A stretch of 64,000 nt of DNA from Parafannyhessea sp902761955 (lineage in GTDB: Bacteria > Actinomycetota > Coriobacteriia > Coriobacteriales > Atopobiaceae). A model generated the notes under the pieces. It ran no database searches. It saw nothing but the letters and a program-made list of their open reading frames with translations, and was not told the DNA's origin. The position numbers were made by a program, and so were the translations under genes. How positions within the stretch are numbered: the stretch's first letter is position 1; every line of letters begins with the position of its first letter. The stretch lies in the NCBI GenBank assembly GCA_902761955.1, contig CACWMM010000004.1:1-64000 (forward strand). The letters are read 5' to 3'. Below are positions 41,576-50,308 of this stretch, piece by piece.

Positions 41576-42919
41576 ATGCATCGCGAGGCGATGGAAGACC
41601 TGAGGAAGTGGGCCGCGTCTCCAAGGCGCAAGCCCCTCGTCGTGACTGGCGCGCGTCAGGTGGGCAAGACCTGGCTCGTCCTGGAGTTTGGTCGCGGGTA
41701 CTTTGATGCTGTCGCGCACGTGACGTTTCTGGACAACGAGGTAATGAAGAGCGTGTTCGCCGGCTCGCTGGAGCCGGACCGCCTGCTTGCGGCAATCTCC
41801 GCATACACGGGGACGGACGCCTCGAACGGCAAGACCCTGGTGTTTCTGGACGAGATCCAGGAGTGCCCGCGGGCGATCGCGTCCCTGAAGCGCTTCTGCG
41901 AGGACCGGCCTGACGTGCCCGTCGTCGCGGCGGGGTCCCTGCTGGGCGTCGCGATGAACAGGTCGTCGTCCGCGCGCGACGAGTCCGAGCGCGTGTCGTG
42001 GCCGGTCGGCAAGGTGGACTACCTCGACATGCACCCCATGACGTTCAGGGAGTTCGTGGAGGCGGTCGGCCAGCCGCAGCTCGCCCGGCTGCTCAGGGCG
42101 GACTCCCTCGAGCTCGCGAGCGCCATGGGCGAGAAGTACGACGACCTCCTCCGCACGTACCTCTTCACCGGTGGCATGCCGGAGGCCGTGCAGGCATACC
42201 TCGACACGAACCTGCTGGCGGAGTCGCGCAAGGTGCAGCTGAGGCTGCTTCGCGACTACGAGTTCGACTTCTCGAAGCACGTCGCCGCGCCTGCGGACTC
42301 CGAGCGCATCCGCGAGGTCTGGCGGTCGGTACCCACGCAGGTCTCGCGCGAGTCCGGCATCAACAAGTTCGCGTACTCCAAGGTCAAGGCCGGCGGCCGC
42401 GGCCGGGAGTACAGGGACGCCGTGTCGTGGCTCGTGGACGCGGGCCTCGTGACCAGGGTGTCGCGTGTTTCTCGCCCGGGAATCCCCCTGCGCGCGCACG
42501 CCGACGAGCGGTCGTTCAAGCTCTTCCTGCTCGACGTGGGACTGCTGGGGGCCGCGTACGGCCTGGACCAGGAGATCGTCCTCAACGGCGACGCGCTTTA
42601 CGCGCAGGGCAAAGGCGCGTACGCGGAGCAGTACGTGTGCCAGCAGCTTGTGGCGGGCAACGCGTGCGTCCCGTACTACTGGTCCGCCGACGGAAGATCG
42701 GAGAAGGGAGAGGTGGACTTTGTCTACGAGTGCCGCGGGAAGGTGGTTCCCCTCGAGGTGAAGTCCGACGAGAACGTGCGCAGCCGCAGCCTGGCGAAGT
42801 TCGCGAAGGAGTATGGAATCGAGCGCTGCCAGCGGTTGTCCCTGCGCGGCTACAGGGACGGGGGGTGGCTCGTCAACCTGCCGCTCTTTGCTGCCAACGT
42901 GCTGCCCGCCGCGCTGTGA
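41576..42919 (+). CDS. AAA ATPase with DUF4143 domain (second of two)
   Basis: A 447-residue protein. Walker A GARQVGKTW is near residue 24, Walker B TLVFLDEIQECPRAI near 88 and sensor-like VVAAGSLLG near 120. The C-terminal half has the winged-helix region and DUF4143 with a PD-(D/E)XK-like core (GEVDFVYECRGKVVPLEVKS). It is diverged from the copy at 20.3 kb; this one carries an insertion of about 60 residues around DYLDMHPMTFREF. ATG 41576 follows AGCGGAGGTG. Its own 32-bp palindromic array lies upstream. It is convergent with nrdB. Confidence 0.85.
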   Translation: MHREAMEDLRKWAASPRRKPLVVTGARQVGKTWLVLEFGRGYFDAVAHVTFLDNEVMKSVFAGSLEPDRLLAAISAYTGTDASNGKTLVFLDEIQECPRAIASLKRFCEDRPDVPVVAAGSLLGVAMNRSSSARDESERVSWPVGKVDYLDMHPMTFREFVEAVGQPQLARLLRADSLELASAMGEKYDDLLRTYLFTGGMPEAVQAYLDTNLLAESRKVQLRLLRDYEFDFSKHVAAPADSERIREVWRSVPTQVSRESGINKFAYSKVKAGGRGREYRDAVSWLVDAGLVTRVSRVSRPGIPLRAHADERSFKLFLLDVGLLGAAYGLDQEIVLNGDALYAQGKGAYAEQYVCQQLVAGNACVPYYWSADGRSEKGEVDFVYECRGKVVPLEVKSDENVRSRSLAKFAKEYGIERCQRLSLRGYRDGGWLVNLPLFAANVLPAAL

Positions 42920-42934
42920 GGTAGCTCTTCTCGC

Positions 42935-43993
42935 CTACAGGTCGTCCACCAGCGCGGTCGACTTTGCGTACGCGGTCGAGCGCGCCTCGAAGAAGTCCGT
43001 CTTCACCATGTTCGCGTCGCTGTACTGCGCCACCCACGCCATGTCCGGCGGCTCCTCGGCGTGCTCCGGCCACAGCGTGCCGAAGCCCAGGGAGCTCCAG
43101 CGGAGGTTTCCCAGGTAGTGGATGTAGTCGCTCACCTGCTTGCTCGTGAGGCCGCTGATGTCGTCGCCTATCACGTACGTGCCCCACGCCACCTCCTGGC
43201 GCACGCCCTCCATGAGCATCTGCCGCAGGTCCTCGATGGCCTCGGGCGTAAACAGCCCCGGCTCCTCCTTCTGCAGCTCCAAGATCATGTTGCGGAACAG
43301 CCACAGGTGGGTGTTCTCGTCGCGGTTGATGTAGCGGATCTCCTGCGCGCTGCCGGGCATCTTGCCGTTTCGCGCGAGGTTATAGAAGAACATGAAGCCA
43401 GAGTAGAAGTACACGCCCTCCAGGATGAAGTTCGCCATCATCACGCGAAGGAGCGCGGGCGCGTCGCGGCGCTGCTGGAACTCGTTGTAGAGGTTCCCGA
43501 TGAACGTGTTTCTCGCCAGAAGGCGCTCGTCGGTGCGCCACTGGTACAGGATGTCGTTTCGCTGCTCGGGGCTGCAGATGGTGTCCAGCATGTACGAGTA
43601 GCTCTGCGAGTGCACGCACTCCTGGAACGTCTGGATGTGCAGGCACAGGTTCACCTCGTTCGCGGTGATGAACTCGCCCACGTTCGGCAGGTTCGCCGTC
43701 TGCAGCGAGTCCAGAAACACCAGAAACGATAGGATCTTGTCGTAAGCGGTGCGCTCCGCGGGCGCGAGGTTGGGGTAGTCCTTCGCGTCCTGCGAGAGGT
43801 TGATCTCCTCCGGGATCCAGAAGTTGTTCATGGCCTGGCGGTACCAGTCCGTGGTCCAGGCGTACTTCACGTTGTTGAAGTCGTTCAGGTTGGTGGTGTT
43901 GCCGCCTATGAGGCGCCGCTGGCGCACGTCCGTGTCGCCGTCGGGGTTGAAGAGCGCCTTGGGCGAGAGGTGCGTGGCATCCGTGTGCTGCAT
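42935..43993 (-). CDS. nrdB: Class Ia ribonucleotide reductase, beta subunit
   Basis: A 352-residue diiron protein that makes the tyrosyl radical for deoxynucleotide synthesis. Metal ligands and radical are visible: Asp in FLVFLDSLQTANLP, Glu/His and Tyr in QECVHSQSYSYML (E-x2-H-x3-Y as in E. coli E115/H118/Y122), Glu in ILEGVYFYSGF, and E-x2-H in NRDENTHLW. The last residues (STALVDDL) form the alpha-binding tail. It follows nrdA after 79 bp on the same strand. Its O2 requirement is notable in an otherwise anaerobic-looking genome. Confidence 0.9.
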   Translation of the reverse strand: MQHTDATHLSPKALFNPDGDTDVRQRRLIGGNTTNLNDFNNVKYAWTTDWYRQAMNNFWIPEEINLSQDAKDYPNLAPAERTAYDKILSFLVFLDSLQTANLPNVGEFITANEVNLCLHIQTFQECVHSQSYSYMLDTICSPEQRNDILYQWRTDERLLARNTFIGNLYNEFQQRRDAPALLRVMMANFILEGVYFYSGFMFFYNLARNGKMPGSAQEIRYINRDENTHLWLFRNMILELQKEEPGLFTPEAIEDLRQMLMEGVRQEVAWGTYVIGDDISGLTSKQVSDYIHYLGNLRWSSLGFGTLWPEHAEEPPDMAWVAQYSDANMVKTDFFEARSTAYAKSTALVDDL

Positions 43994-44072
43994 GGTCTTC
44001 CCTTCGTGTGTGGTCGTGCCTGTCGTCGCGCTGAGTGCCGGCGGAAGCGGTCGTGCCGGCTGCCCCTGCCTG

Positions 44073-46664
44073 CTAGCTCGAGCAGCTCTCGCACTCGTCC
44101 ACCTCGAGCGACTTGCTGCGGACGTAGTAGATGGTCTTCACGCCGTCGCGCCATGCCTCGAGGTAGAGGCCCAGCACCTGGCGCATGGTGTACTCGTTCG
44201 TGATGTAGAGGTTCACGGACTGGGCCTGGTCAATGTGGCGCTGGCGCACGCCGGCCGCGCGCATGCTCCACGTCTGGTCGATGTAGTGCGCGGGCTTGTA
44301 GTACCACCACGTCGCGGGCGAGAGCTCCGGCGCGACGCGCGGCAGCATGGCGCCCTTCTTCTCTTCCAGGAAGAACTTGCGCATAACGGGGTCGAGGCCG
44401 GCCGTGGTGCCCGCGATGATCGAGGTGGAGCTCGTGGGGGCGATGGCGAGGAGGTAGGCGTTGCGCAGGCCGTGCTTTGCCACGCGCGCGGCGAGCTCGC
44501 GCCACGCCGGGGACGTGTAGCCGCGCTTGCCGAAGTAGGCACCCGTCTGCCAGTCCGAGCCCTCGAACTTCTCGTATGCGCCACGCTCGCGCGCGAGCTC
44601 GCACGACGCCTCGATGGCGTGGCGGTTTATGCGCTCGAACACGTCGTCCGCGAAGTCGAGGTGCGCCTGCGTCTCCCAGCCGATGCCGCGCTTCGCGAGC
44701 ATGTGGTGGTAGCCGGATACGCCAAGGCCGATGGAGCGGTAGCGGCGGTTCGTGACCTTCGCGTACGGCAGCGCGTAGAAGTTGAGGTCGATCACGTTGT
44801 CGAGCGCGCGCACGGCCGTCCGCACGGTGCGCGCCAGGTACGCGTCGTCCTCCACCGGAAGCCGCCCGAGCGAGAGGCTCGCGAGGTTGCACACCACGAA
44901 GTCGCCGGGGCGCGTGGTCGTGACGATCACGGTGTCGCCGCCTTCCGTCACGACCTCCTGGCTCACGCTCTGGATCTCGCTCGTGTTCTGGGCGATCTCG
45001 GTGCAGAGGTTGGAGCAGTAGATCATGCCTGCGTGCGGGTTGGGGTTCGCGCGGTTCACGGCGTCGCGCATGAACGCGAACGGCGTGCCCGTCTCGACGG
45101 CGCTGCGCAGCACCAGGCGCACGACGTCCTTCACCGTGACGGTGCGCTTGGGTATGCGCGGGTCGGCCACGCACTCAAGGTAGCGCCGCTCCCACTCATC
45201 TCCAAAGTAGTCCTCCAGCGCATATCCGCGCGCCACCAGGATGTCGTGCGGGCACATGAGGTGCCACGGCTGGTCGAGGTCCTCCTGCGCCATGCGCCAG
45301 AAGAGGTCCGGGTAGCACACCGCGGGAAACACGTCGTGCGCCTTCATGCGGTCGTCGCCGTTGTTGGTGCGCAGCTGCAGGAACTCGGGCAGGTCGCGGT
45401 GCCACGCGTCCAGGTACACCGCGACGGCGCCCGCGCGGACGCCCAGCTGGTCCACGGCGACGGCCGTGTCGTTTATCACGCGTATCCAGCGCACGACGCC
45501 GCCGGCCGCGCCCCTAAAGCCGCGGATGCTGCCGCCCTTGGCGCGCACCTTGCCCAGGTACATGCCCATGCCGCCGCCGTACTTGGACACCTGGGCAAAG
45601 TTGTCCACGCTGCGGTAGATGCCCTCAAGGCTGTCGGGCACGGTGTCGATGAAGCAGCTGGAAAGCTGGTGGTGGGGCTTGCGCGCGTTGGAGAGGGTCG
45701 GCGTTGCCATGGTGACCTCAAGACGGCTCAGCATGTCATAGAAGCGCCGGACCCACCCCATGCGGACGTCCGCCTTCTCGCGAAGCGCCAGGTGCAGCGC
45801 GATGCCCATGAACATCTCCTGCGGGGACTCCAGCGGCACGTGGTCGTGGCTGCGCACGACGTAGCGCTTCAGCAGCAGGTCGAGGCCGGGGTAGTCCAGA
45901 AGGTCGTCTCGTCCGTCGTCGATCCACGTCGCCGCGAGCTCTATCTCGCCGCGCGTGTAGCCCTCCAGCATGTACGACCCGTAAAGCCCCTGGTCCGTGA
46001 GGTAGCGGAGCTTCTCGTACAGGCCGTCGATGCCGCGGGCGCGCTCCTGCCGGCGAAGTCGCCACGCCGCCACAAGTGCCAGAAGCCTGCCCGCTATGTG
46101 AGACCACTCCGGAGCCTCGGCGCTCGTGAGCTCGACGGCGGCCCGCACCAGGGCGTCCGCCCGCTCGTCCGCGCCCATGGACGGCTTCGCGAAGCCGGCG
46201 AACTTCGACGCGAGCGCGGAGAGGGGATAGGTCGCGGGGTCGAACTCCCGCGAGACCCTGTCCAGCACGGCGTCGAGCGCGCGCGACATGCCCTCGGTCC
46301 CGTCGGGCAAGAAGGACGCGCCGCCCCCGTCCGCAGCCGCGTCCTGGGCGCAGGGAAACGCGAGCTTGCAGATGGCGTGCCGCGCGGTCCTGAGCTCCGA
46401 GCGTCGGTGGCGGTACAGTATGTACGCCTTCGCGGCGTCGTAGTGGCCCCTCTCCATCAGGGTGCGCTCCACCAGGTCCTGTATGGACTCCACGTCCTGA
46501 GCGTCGTTGGAGCCCAGGCGCGCCTCCACCGCCACAAGCAGCGCCTCGAGCGCGCCGGCGTCCTCCGCCGCGCCGTCGCCCACCTCCGCGAGCGCCTTTC
46601 GCATGGCGTCGCCTATCTTGCGCCTGTCGTAGGGCTCGACCCTTCCGTCTCGCTTCGTTACCAC
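44073..46664 (-). CDS. nrdA: Class Ia ribonucleotide reductase, alpha subunit
   Basis: An 863-residue catalytic subunit. An ATP-cone begins the protein (VTKRDGRVEPYDRRKIGDAMRKAL), giving allosteric activity control. Catalytic residues are Cys in LSSCFIDT, the radical site in YCSNLCTEIAQ (N-x-C-x-E), Cys in VVCNLASLSLG, the radical-transfer Tyr pair in TIYYVRSKSL, and the C-terminal redox pair in ECESCSS, which is recharged by thioredoxin (trxA is 3.3 kb away). The start is GTG 46664; no upstream ATG fits the frame. The TGCTA inverted repeat lies about 80 bp upstream. Confidence 0.9.
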   Translation of the reverse strand: MVTKRDGRVEPYDRRKIGDAMRKALAEVGDGAAEDAGALEALLVAVEARLGSNDAQDVESIQDLVERTLMERGHYDAAKAYILYRHRRSELRTARHAICKLAFPCAQDAAADGGGASFLPDGTEGMSRALDAVLDRVSREFDPATYPLSALASKFAGFAKPSMGADERADALVRAAVELTSAEAPEWSHIAGRLLALVAAWRLRRQERARGIDGLYEKLRYLTDQGLYGSYMLEGYTRGEIELAATWIDDGRDDLLDYPGLDLLLKRYVVRSHDHVPLESPQEMFMGIALHLALREKADVRMGWVRRFYDMLSRLEVTMATPTLSNARKPHHQLSSCFIDTVPDSLEGIYRSVDNFAQVSKYGGGMGMYLGKVRAKGGSIRGFRGAAGGVVRWIRVINDTAVAVDQLGVRAGAVAVYLDAWHRDLPEFLQLRTNNGDDRMKAHDVFPAVCYPDLFWRMAQEDLDQPWHLMCPHDILVARGYALEDYFGDEWERRYLECVADPRIPKRTVTVKDVVRLVLRSAVETGTPFAFMRDAVNRANPNPHAGMIYCSNLCTEIAQNTSEIQSVSQEVVTEGGDTVIVTTTRPGDFVVCNLASLSLGRLPVEDDAYLARTVRTAVRALDNVIDLNFYALPYAKVTNRRYRSIGLGVSGYHHMLAKRGIGWETQAHLDFADDVFERINRHAIEASCELARERGAYEKFEGSDWQTGAYFGKRGYTSPAWRELAARVAKHGLRNAYLLAIAPTSSTSIIAGTTAGLDPVMRKFFLEEKKGAMLPRVAPELSPATWWYYKPAHYIDQTWSMRAAGVRQRHIDQAQSVNLYITNEYTMRQVLGLYLEAWRDGVKTIYYVRSKSLEVDECESCSS

Positions 46665-46744
46665 AGTCGTGTTCCCATCTGTCAGCGCGCCATGCCGGCG
46701 CGTCGTCTCGTCAGTGTTCGCGGGGGCGTCGCCCCTCAGTAAAT

Positions 46745-46763
46745 GCTATCAAACAAGTAGCAA
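46745..46763. promoter_or_regulatory. Inverted repeat TGCTA-N9-TAGCA upstream of nrdA
   Basis: TGCTA at 46745-46749 and TAGCA at 46759-46763 share the flanks (AAA left, AT right) and the 9-base spacer of the site before nox. It does not match the NrdR box consensus, so a different regulator is implied. Confidence 0.5.
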
Positions 46764-46847
46764 TAGGGGTGGCACAAGTAGAGGCGTGAAGCCATCTACA
46801 TACCGCATGTTGTGTTCGTGAGGCGCGTGATGGTGCTTGCGAAGAAG

Positions 46848-46901
46848 GCGAGAAGAACAGGGCGCCCCGGCTGGAACGTTCGCATCCAGTCCGGGGCGCC
46901 C
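46848..46901 (-). terminator. Terminator of the 3-hydroxyacyl-CoA dehydrogenase gene
   Basis: A long stem, GGGCGCCCCGG (46860-46870) with CCGGGGCGCCC (46891-46901), is extended inside by CTGGA/TCCAG with one bulged base. Read leftward it is followed by TGTTCTTCTCGCC. It is 45 bp beyond the stop. Confidence 0.75.
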
Positions 46902-46945
46902 CCTTGTACAGGCATGGCACGGCTTGGGAAGCCGTCTCGCTCAGG

Positions 46946-47890
46946 CTACTGCTTCGGGTACTCGTAGAATCCCTTGCCCGCGTTGAGCCCCAGCTCGCCG
47001 CGGTCGATCTTCTCCTTCAGCTTTGCCGTGATCTTGCCCTGGACGGTGTTGGGGTCCTTCGAGCGCGGGTCCATGATGCCGATGTTGTACGCCGTGGTCA
47101 GGCCCACGATGTCCAGGATGCGGAACGGGCCGGCGGGGGCACCCGTGCCCAGCGTCCAGGCGCGGTCGATGTCCTCCGGCGTCGCGACCTCGTTGGCCCA
47201 CAGGGCCTCGGCGGAGTTCAGGAACGGCACGAGCATGGAGTTCAGCAGGTAGCCCGGCTGCTCCTTGTTCACGCGCAGCGGGATCATGCGGATGGACGCG
47301 GCAAACGCGATCGTGGCCTCGAAGGCCTCGTCGCCGGTGCCGGCGTGGCGCATGACCTCGGCCGTGGGGTGCGACCAGATCTCGTTCGCGAAGTGCAGCG
47401 CCAGGAACTTCTCCGGACGGCCCGTGGCCTCGGCAAACTGCGAGGGGAGCAGCGTGGAGGAGTTCGTGTCGATGATGGTGCGCTCGGGCAGGTGCTTCGC
47501 GAGCTCCGTGTAGAAGTCGATCTTCTGCTGCACGTTCTCCGCCACGGCCTCGATCACGAGGTCCGCGTCGCCAAAGGCCTCGTCCCAGTCGGTGGTGAGC
47601 TTGATGCCCTTGTAGGCCGCCTCGACCTTTGCCTTCGCGTCCTCGCAGCTCTGCGGGGTCACGTCCTCGCGCGGCATGAGGCCGTACGCGTAGGCGGCCG
47701 GGCTCTCCTTCATGGCGTCGAGCGTCTTGAGGTACGTTGCGTGCAGGTAGTCGAGCTTGGGCTGGCAACGGCCGATGGAGCCCTCGCTGCGGAGCCAGAT
47801 CGTCACATCGTATCCGCTGTACGCGCTCTGGAACGCGATCTGGCTGCCCAGCACGCCGCCGCCGGCGACGGTTACCTTCTTGATGTCCAT
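46946..47890 (-). CDS. 3-hydroxyacyl-CoA dehydrogenase
   Basis: A 314-residue NAD enzyme of the 3-hydroxybutyryl-CoA dehydrogenase family. The Rossmann motif is VTVAGGGVLGSQIAFQSA. DADLVIEAVAENVQQKIDFYTEL and TNSSTLLPSQFAEATGRPEKFLALHFAN carry the catalytic Ser/His region, with HF in place of the more common HFFNP. The C-terminal domain (LNSMLVPFLNSAEALWANEVATPEDIDRAW and GKGFYEYPKQ) is complete. No other butyrate-pathway gene is adjacent, so its pathway is open. ATG 47890 is chosen over an in-frame ATG 21 bases upstream because AAGGAACC precedes it. Confidence 0.85.
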   Translation of the reverse strand: MDIKKVTVAGGGVLGSQIAFQSAYSGYDVTIWLRSEGSIGRCQPKLDYLHATYLKTLDAMKESPAAYAYGLMPREDVTPQSCEDAKAKVEAAYKGIKLTTDWDEAFGDADLVIEAVAENVQQKIDFYTELAKHLPERTIIDTNSSTLLPSQFAEATGRPEKFLALHFANEIWSHPTAEVMRHAGTGDEAFEATIAFAASIRMIPLRVNKEQPGYLLNSMLVPFLNSAEALWANEVATPEDIDRAWTLGTGAPAGPFRILDIVGLTTAYNIGIMDPRSKDPNTVQGKITAKLKEKIDRGELGLNAGKGFYEYPKQ

Positions 47891-48135
47891 GCGGGTTCCT
47901 TCCTGCGGCATGGCCGCGTTGGCAACAATGCTCCTCTCTTACCCAACGGCCCGCCGAGCGTTCCCAAAACGGTCAGCGCCGTCGGTGAATGGTCGTTTTT
48001 GCAGGTAGTTGCGGTGTCAAAAATGCGATGCGTCTCGTGCCAAATGTGAGGGCCGCGCATGGCGTCGTCCCGTCATCGCGCATCGCCTCGAACGGCTAGA
48101 CTGGACGTTCCGTTACGGAAGGCGAGGGGAGTGCG

Positions 48136-49386
48136 ATGGCGGCATCTGACAGGGGCGGCGCGCGTGGCAAGGCAGGGCGCGCCGCGGGCGAGAAGGACGG
48201 GCTCATCCGGCCCAGGCAGTGGCTGGCGCTCGTGGGACTCGCGGTCGCGGCGTTCGTGTTCAACACGTCGGAGTTCGTCCCGATCGGGCTCCTCACCGAC
48301 ATTGGCGCGTCCTTCTCGCTTGCGGAGGAGGGTGCCGCCGTCATGATATCGGTCTACGCGTGGGGCGTCATGCTCATGTCGCTGCCGCTCATGGTGCTGG
48401 CTTCGCGCGTGGGGTTCAGGCGGCTCATGTTGGGGCTTCTGGCGCTGTTTGCGACCGGGCAGTTCCTGTGCGCCGTGGCGCCCACGTTCTGGCTGCTGGT
48501 GGCGGCGCGCCTGGTGGTGGCGGCCGCGCACAGCGTGTTTTGGGCCGTGGTGATGGTGGTGGCCTCGCGCGTGGTAGACCCGCGCGCGTCGTCTGCGGCC
48601 ATCGGGCTCGTGGCCACGGGGAGCTCCGTCGCGCAGATCGTGGGCATGCCGCTGGGGCGCGCCATCGGCCTTGCCCTGGGCTGGCGCATGACGTTTGCCG
48701 CCATGGGCGTGGCGTCCGTCGCCACGCTGGCCTACCTTGCGGTGGTCTTTCCGTCCATGGGGCCGGGGGAGCGCTTTGGGCTGGGGCAGCTGCCGGGGCT
48801 CTTTCGCAACCGGTCGCTCGTGGCTCTGTACGTGGTGGCGGTCTTCCTGGCGGCGGGACAGTTTGCGGCGTACAGCTACGTGGAGCCGTTCCTGCTGCGC
48901 GTAGCTGGCCTTCCCGCGCGCGGCGTCACGCTGGCGCTTTCCGCGTTTGGCTGCGCGGGCCTGCTGGGAAGCGTGCTCTTCTCGCGCCTGTACGACGGCA
49001 ACCGCCGCGTCTTTCTGGCTGCGAGCCTCCTGGGCGAGTCCGCCGTGCTTCTGTTGCTGCTGCCTGCGGCGGCGTCGCCGGCAAGCATGGTCGCGGCGCT
49101 CGTGGGGTGGGGCGCGTGCCAGATGGGCTACGGCATCGCGTTCCAGGCGGTGCTCATAGGCTTTGTGCGCCCGGAGGAGGCCACGGTGGCCATGGCCATC
49201 TACTCTGGCCTGTACAACCTGGGCATAGGTGGCGGCACGGCGCTTGGCGGCGTTGCCGCGGCTCGGCTGGGCGTCGCGTCCGTCGGCGTGGTCGGTGGCG
49301 TGCTTGTGGCCGTGGGCACCGCCGTGGCGCTTGCGCTTCTGCTGCCGCGCATGCGGGGGAGCAGGGCCGGGGCTGGCCCGTGCTGA
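48136..49386 (+). CDS. MFS transporter, DHA1/sugar-efflux (SotB) type
   Basis: A 416-residue protein with 12 helices. FVFNTSEFVPIGLLTDIGASF in the first helix is the hallmark of the SotB/YdeA/AraJ group, with AAHSVFWAVVMVVASR in the fourth or fifth helix. These export sugars, arabinose or chloramphenicol-like compounds. ATG 48136 follows GGCGAGGGGA. It is convergent with the hxlR gene. Confidence 0.8.
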   Translation: MAASDRGGARGKAGRAAGEKDGLIRPRQWLALVGLAVAAFVFNTSEFVPIGLLTDIGASFSLAEEGAAVMISVYAWGVMLMSLPLMVLASRVGFRRLMLGLLALFATGQFLCAVAPTFWLLVAARLVVAAAHSVFWAVVMVVASRVVDPRASSAAIGLVATGSSVAQIVGMPLGRAIGLALGWRMTFAAMGVASVATLAYLAVVFPSMGPGERFGLGQLPGLFRNRSLVALYVVAVFLAAGQFAAYSYVEPFLLRVAGLPARGVTLALSAFGCAGLLGSVLFSRLYDGNRRVFLAASLLGESAVLLLLLPAAASPASMVAALVGWGACQMGYGIAFQAVLIGFVRPEEATVAMAIYSGLYNLGIGGGTALGGVAAARLGVASVGVVGGVLVAVGTAVALALLLPRMRGSRAGAGPC

Positions 49387-49458
49387 CGTCTGCGTAGGCT
49401 GGCGCGCCTCGCGCGCCGTCGGCCGCCGGCTCGGTCTGGCACCTGCCTTCCGCCGAGG

Positions 49459-49854
49459 CTACAGGTTCTTCTCGCCCCAGTCCTTCAGTTGCATGAGTAT
49501 GGGCACCAGCTCGCGTGCCTGCGGCGTCAGGCTGTACTCCACGCGGACCGGCATCTCGGCGTACTGCGTGCGCCGCACTAGGCCGTCCGCCTCGAGCTCC
49601 TTGAGCGAGCTTGCCAGCATGGTGTTGGTGATGCCGAACACCAGACGGCGCAGCTCGCCGTAGCGCAGCTCGTCCGCCTGCGAGAGCGCCACGATCAGCA
49701 GAATCTTCCACTTGCCTCCCACCGCGTCGAGCACGCGGCGCAGCGCGCAGCCAGACCCCGTGACGCTGGGGTCGGCGCTCGCGGCGCAGGGCGACAAGTT
49801 CTTCACAGCTGCGTCCGCGGTGGTGCGGTCCACGTTCTTGCTGGTGGCTGCCAT
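49459..49854 (-). CDS. HxlR-family transcriptional regulator
   Basis: A 131-residue winged-helix protein. The core reads CALRRVLDAVGGKWKILLIVAL, then RYGELRRLVFGITNTMLASSLKELEADGLV. The Cys in GSGCALRRV is where redox-sensing HxlR proteins often carry their sensor. ATG 49854 has AAGGAAAG upstream. It is divergent from trxA across a region with repeated TACCACGTA elements, so it may control thioredoxin in response to electrophiles or disulfide stress (inference). Confidence 0.8.
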   Translation of the reverse strand: MAATSKNVDRTTADAAVKNLSPCAASADPSVTGSGCALRRVLDAVGGKWKILLIVALSQADELRYGELRRLVFGITNTMLASSLKELEADGLVRRTQYAEMPVRVEYSLTPQARELVPILMQLKDWGEKNL

Positions 49855-49868
49855 GGTCAGTCTTTCCT

Positions 49869-49924
49869 TACCACGTATATCCAAACTGCGTACTTGCTCA
49901 GGAAAATATACCACGTACAGTGGT
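49869..49924. promoter_or_regulatory. Divergent hxlR/trxA control region
   Basis: TACCACGTA occurs at 49869 and 49909, 40 bp apart. The second copy is part of an inverted repeat, ACCAC-GTACA-GTGGT, at 49910-49924. Repeated symmetric sites close to both starts suggest HxlR operators. Confidence 0.55.
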
Positions 49925-49967
49925 CTCAACGACCAAGGCGCAAGGCGCCACAAAGAGAGGAGCTACC

Positions 49968-50285
49968 ATGGAGTACAGGTTCACAAAGGAGAACTTCGAG
50001 TCCGAGGTGCTGAAGAGCGACGTTCCCGTGCTGGTGGACTTCTATGCGGACTGGTGCGGCCCCTGCCGCGCGATGATGCCGGTGGTAGAGCAGCTCGCGG
50101 GCGAGTACGACGGCCGCGTCAAGGTGGGCAAGGTCAACTCCGACGAGCAGCCCGAGCTTGCGTCCGCCTTTAACGTGATGAGCATCCCCAGCTTCTTCAT
50201 CATCAAGGACGGCAAGGTCGTGGACCAGCTGATGGGCGGCATGCCGAAGGAGATGCTCGCGCAGCATATCGACGCGCAGCTGTAG
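49968..50285 (+). CDS. trxA: Thioredoxin
   Basis: A 105-residue thioredoxin with the active site WCGPC (Cys30, Cys33), VDFYADWCG and cis-Pro in MSIPSFF. It reduces disulfides in the cytoplasm, including those of ribonucleotide reductase, encoded 3 kb away. ATG 49968 has GAGAGGAGC upstream. It is probably regulated by the divergent HxlR protein. It is convergent with the lysR gene, with a 23-bp gap. Confidence 0.9.
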   Translation: MEYRFTKENFESEVLKSDVPVLVDFYADWCGPCRAMMPVVEQLAGEYDGRVKVGKVNSDEQPELASAFNVMSIPSFFIIKDGKVVDQLMGGMPKEMLAQHIDAQL

Positions 50286-50308
50286 CGCCTGCCGGCGCCG
50301 CGCGGAGC

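Noticed and set aside
42935..46664. Class Ib (NrdEF) ribonucleotide reductase
   Set aside because: The alpha chain has an ATP-cone, and no nrdI or nrdH lies alongside. The beta chain has the E-x2-H-x3-Y pattern of class Ia.
46745..46763. NrdR box upstream of nrdA
   Set aside because: It does not match the ACACWATATWTGTGT-like consensus, and the paired boxes about 31 bp apart are lacking.
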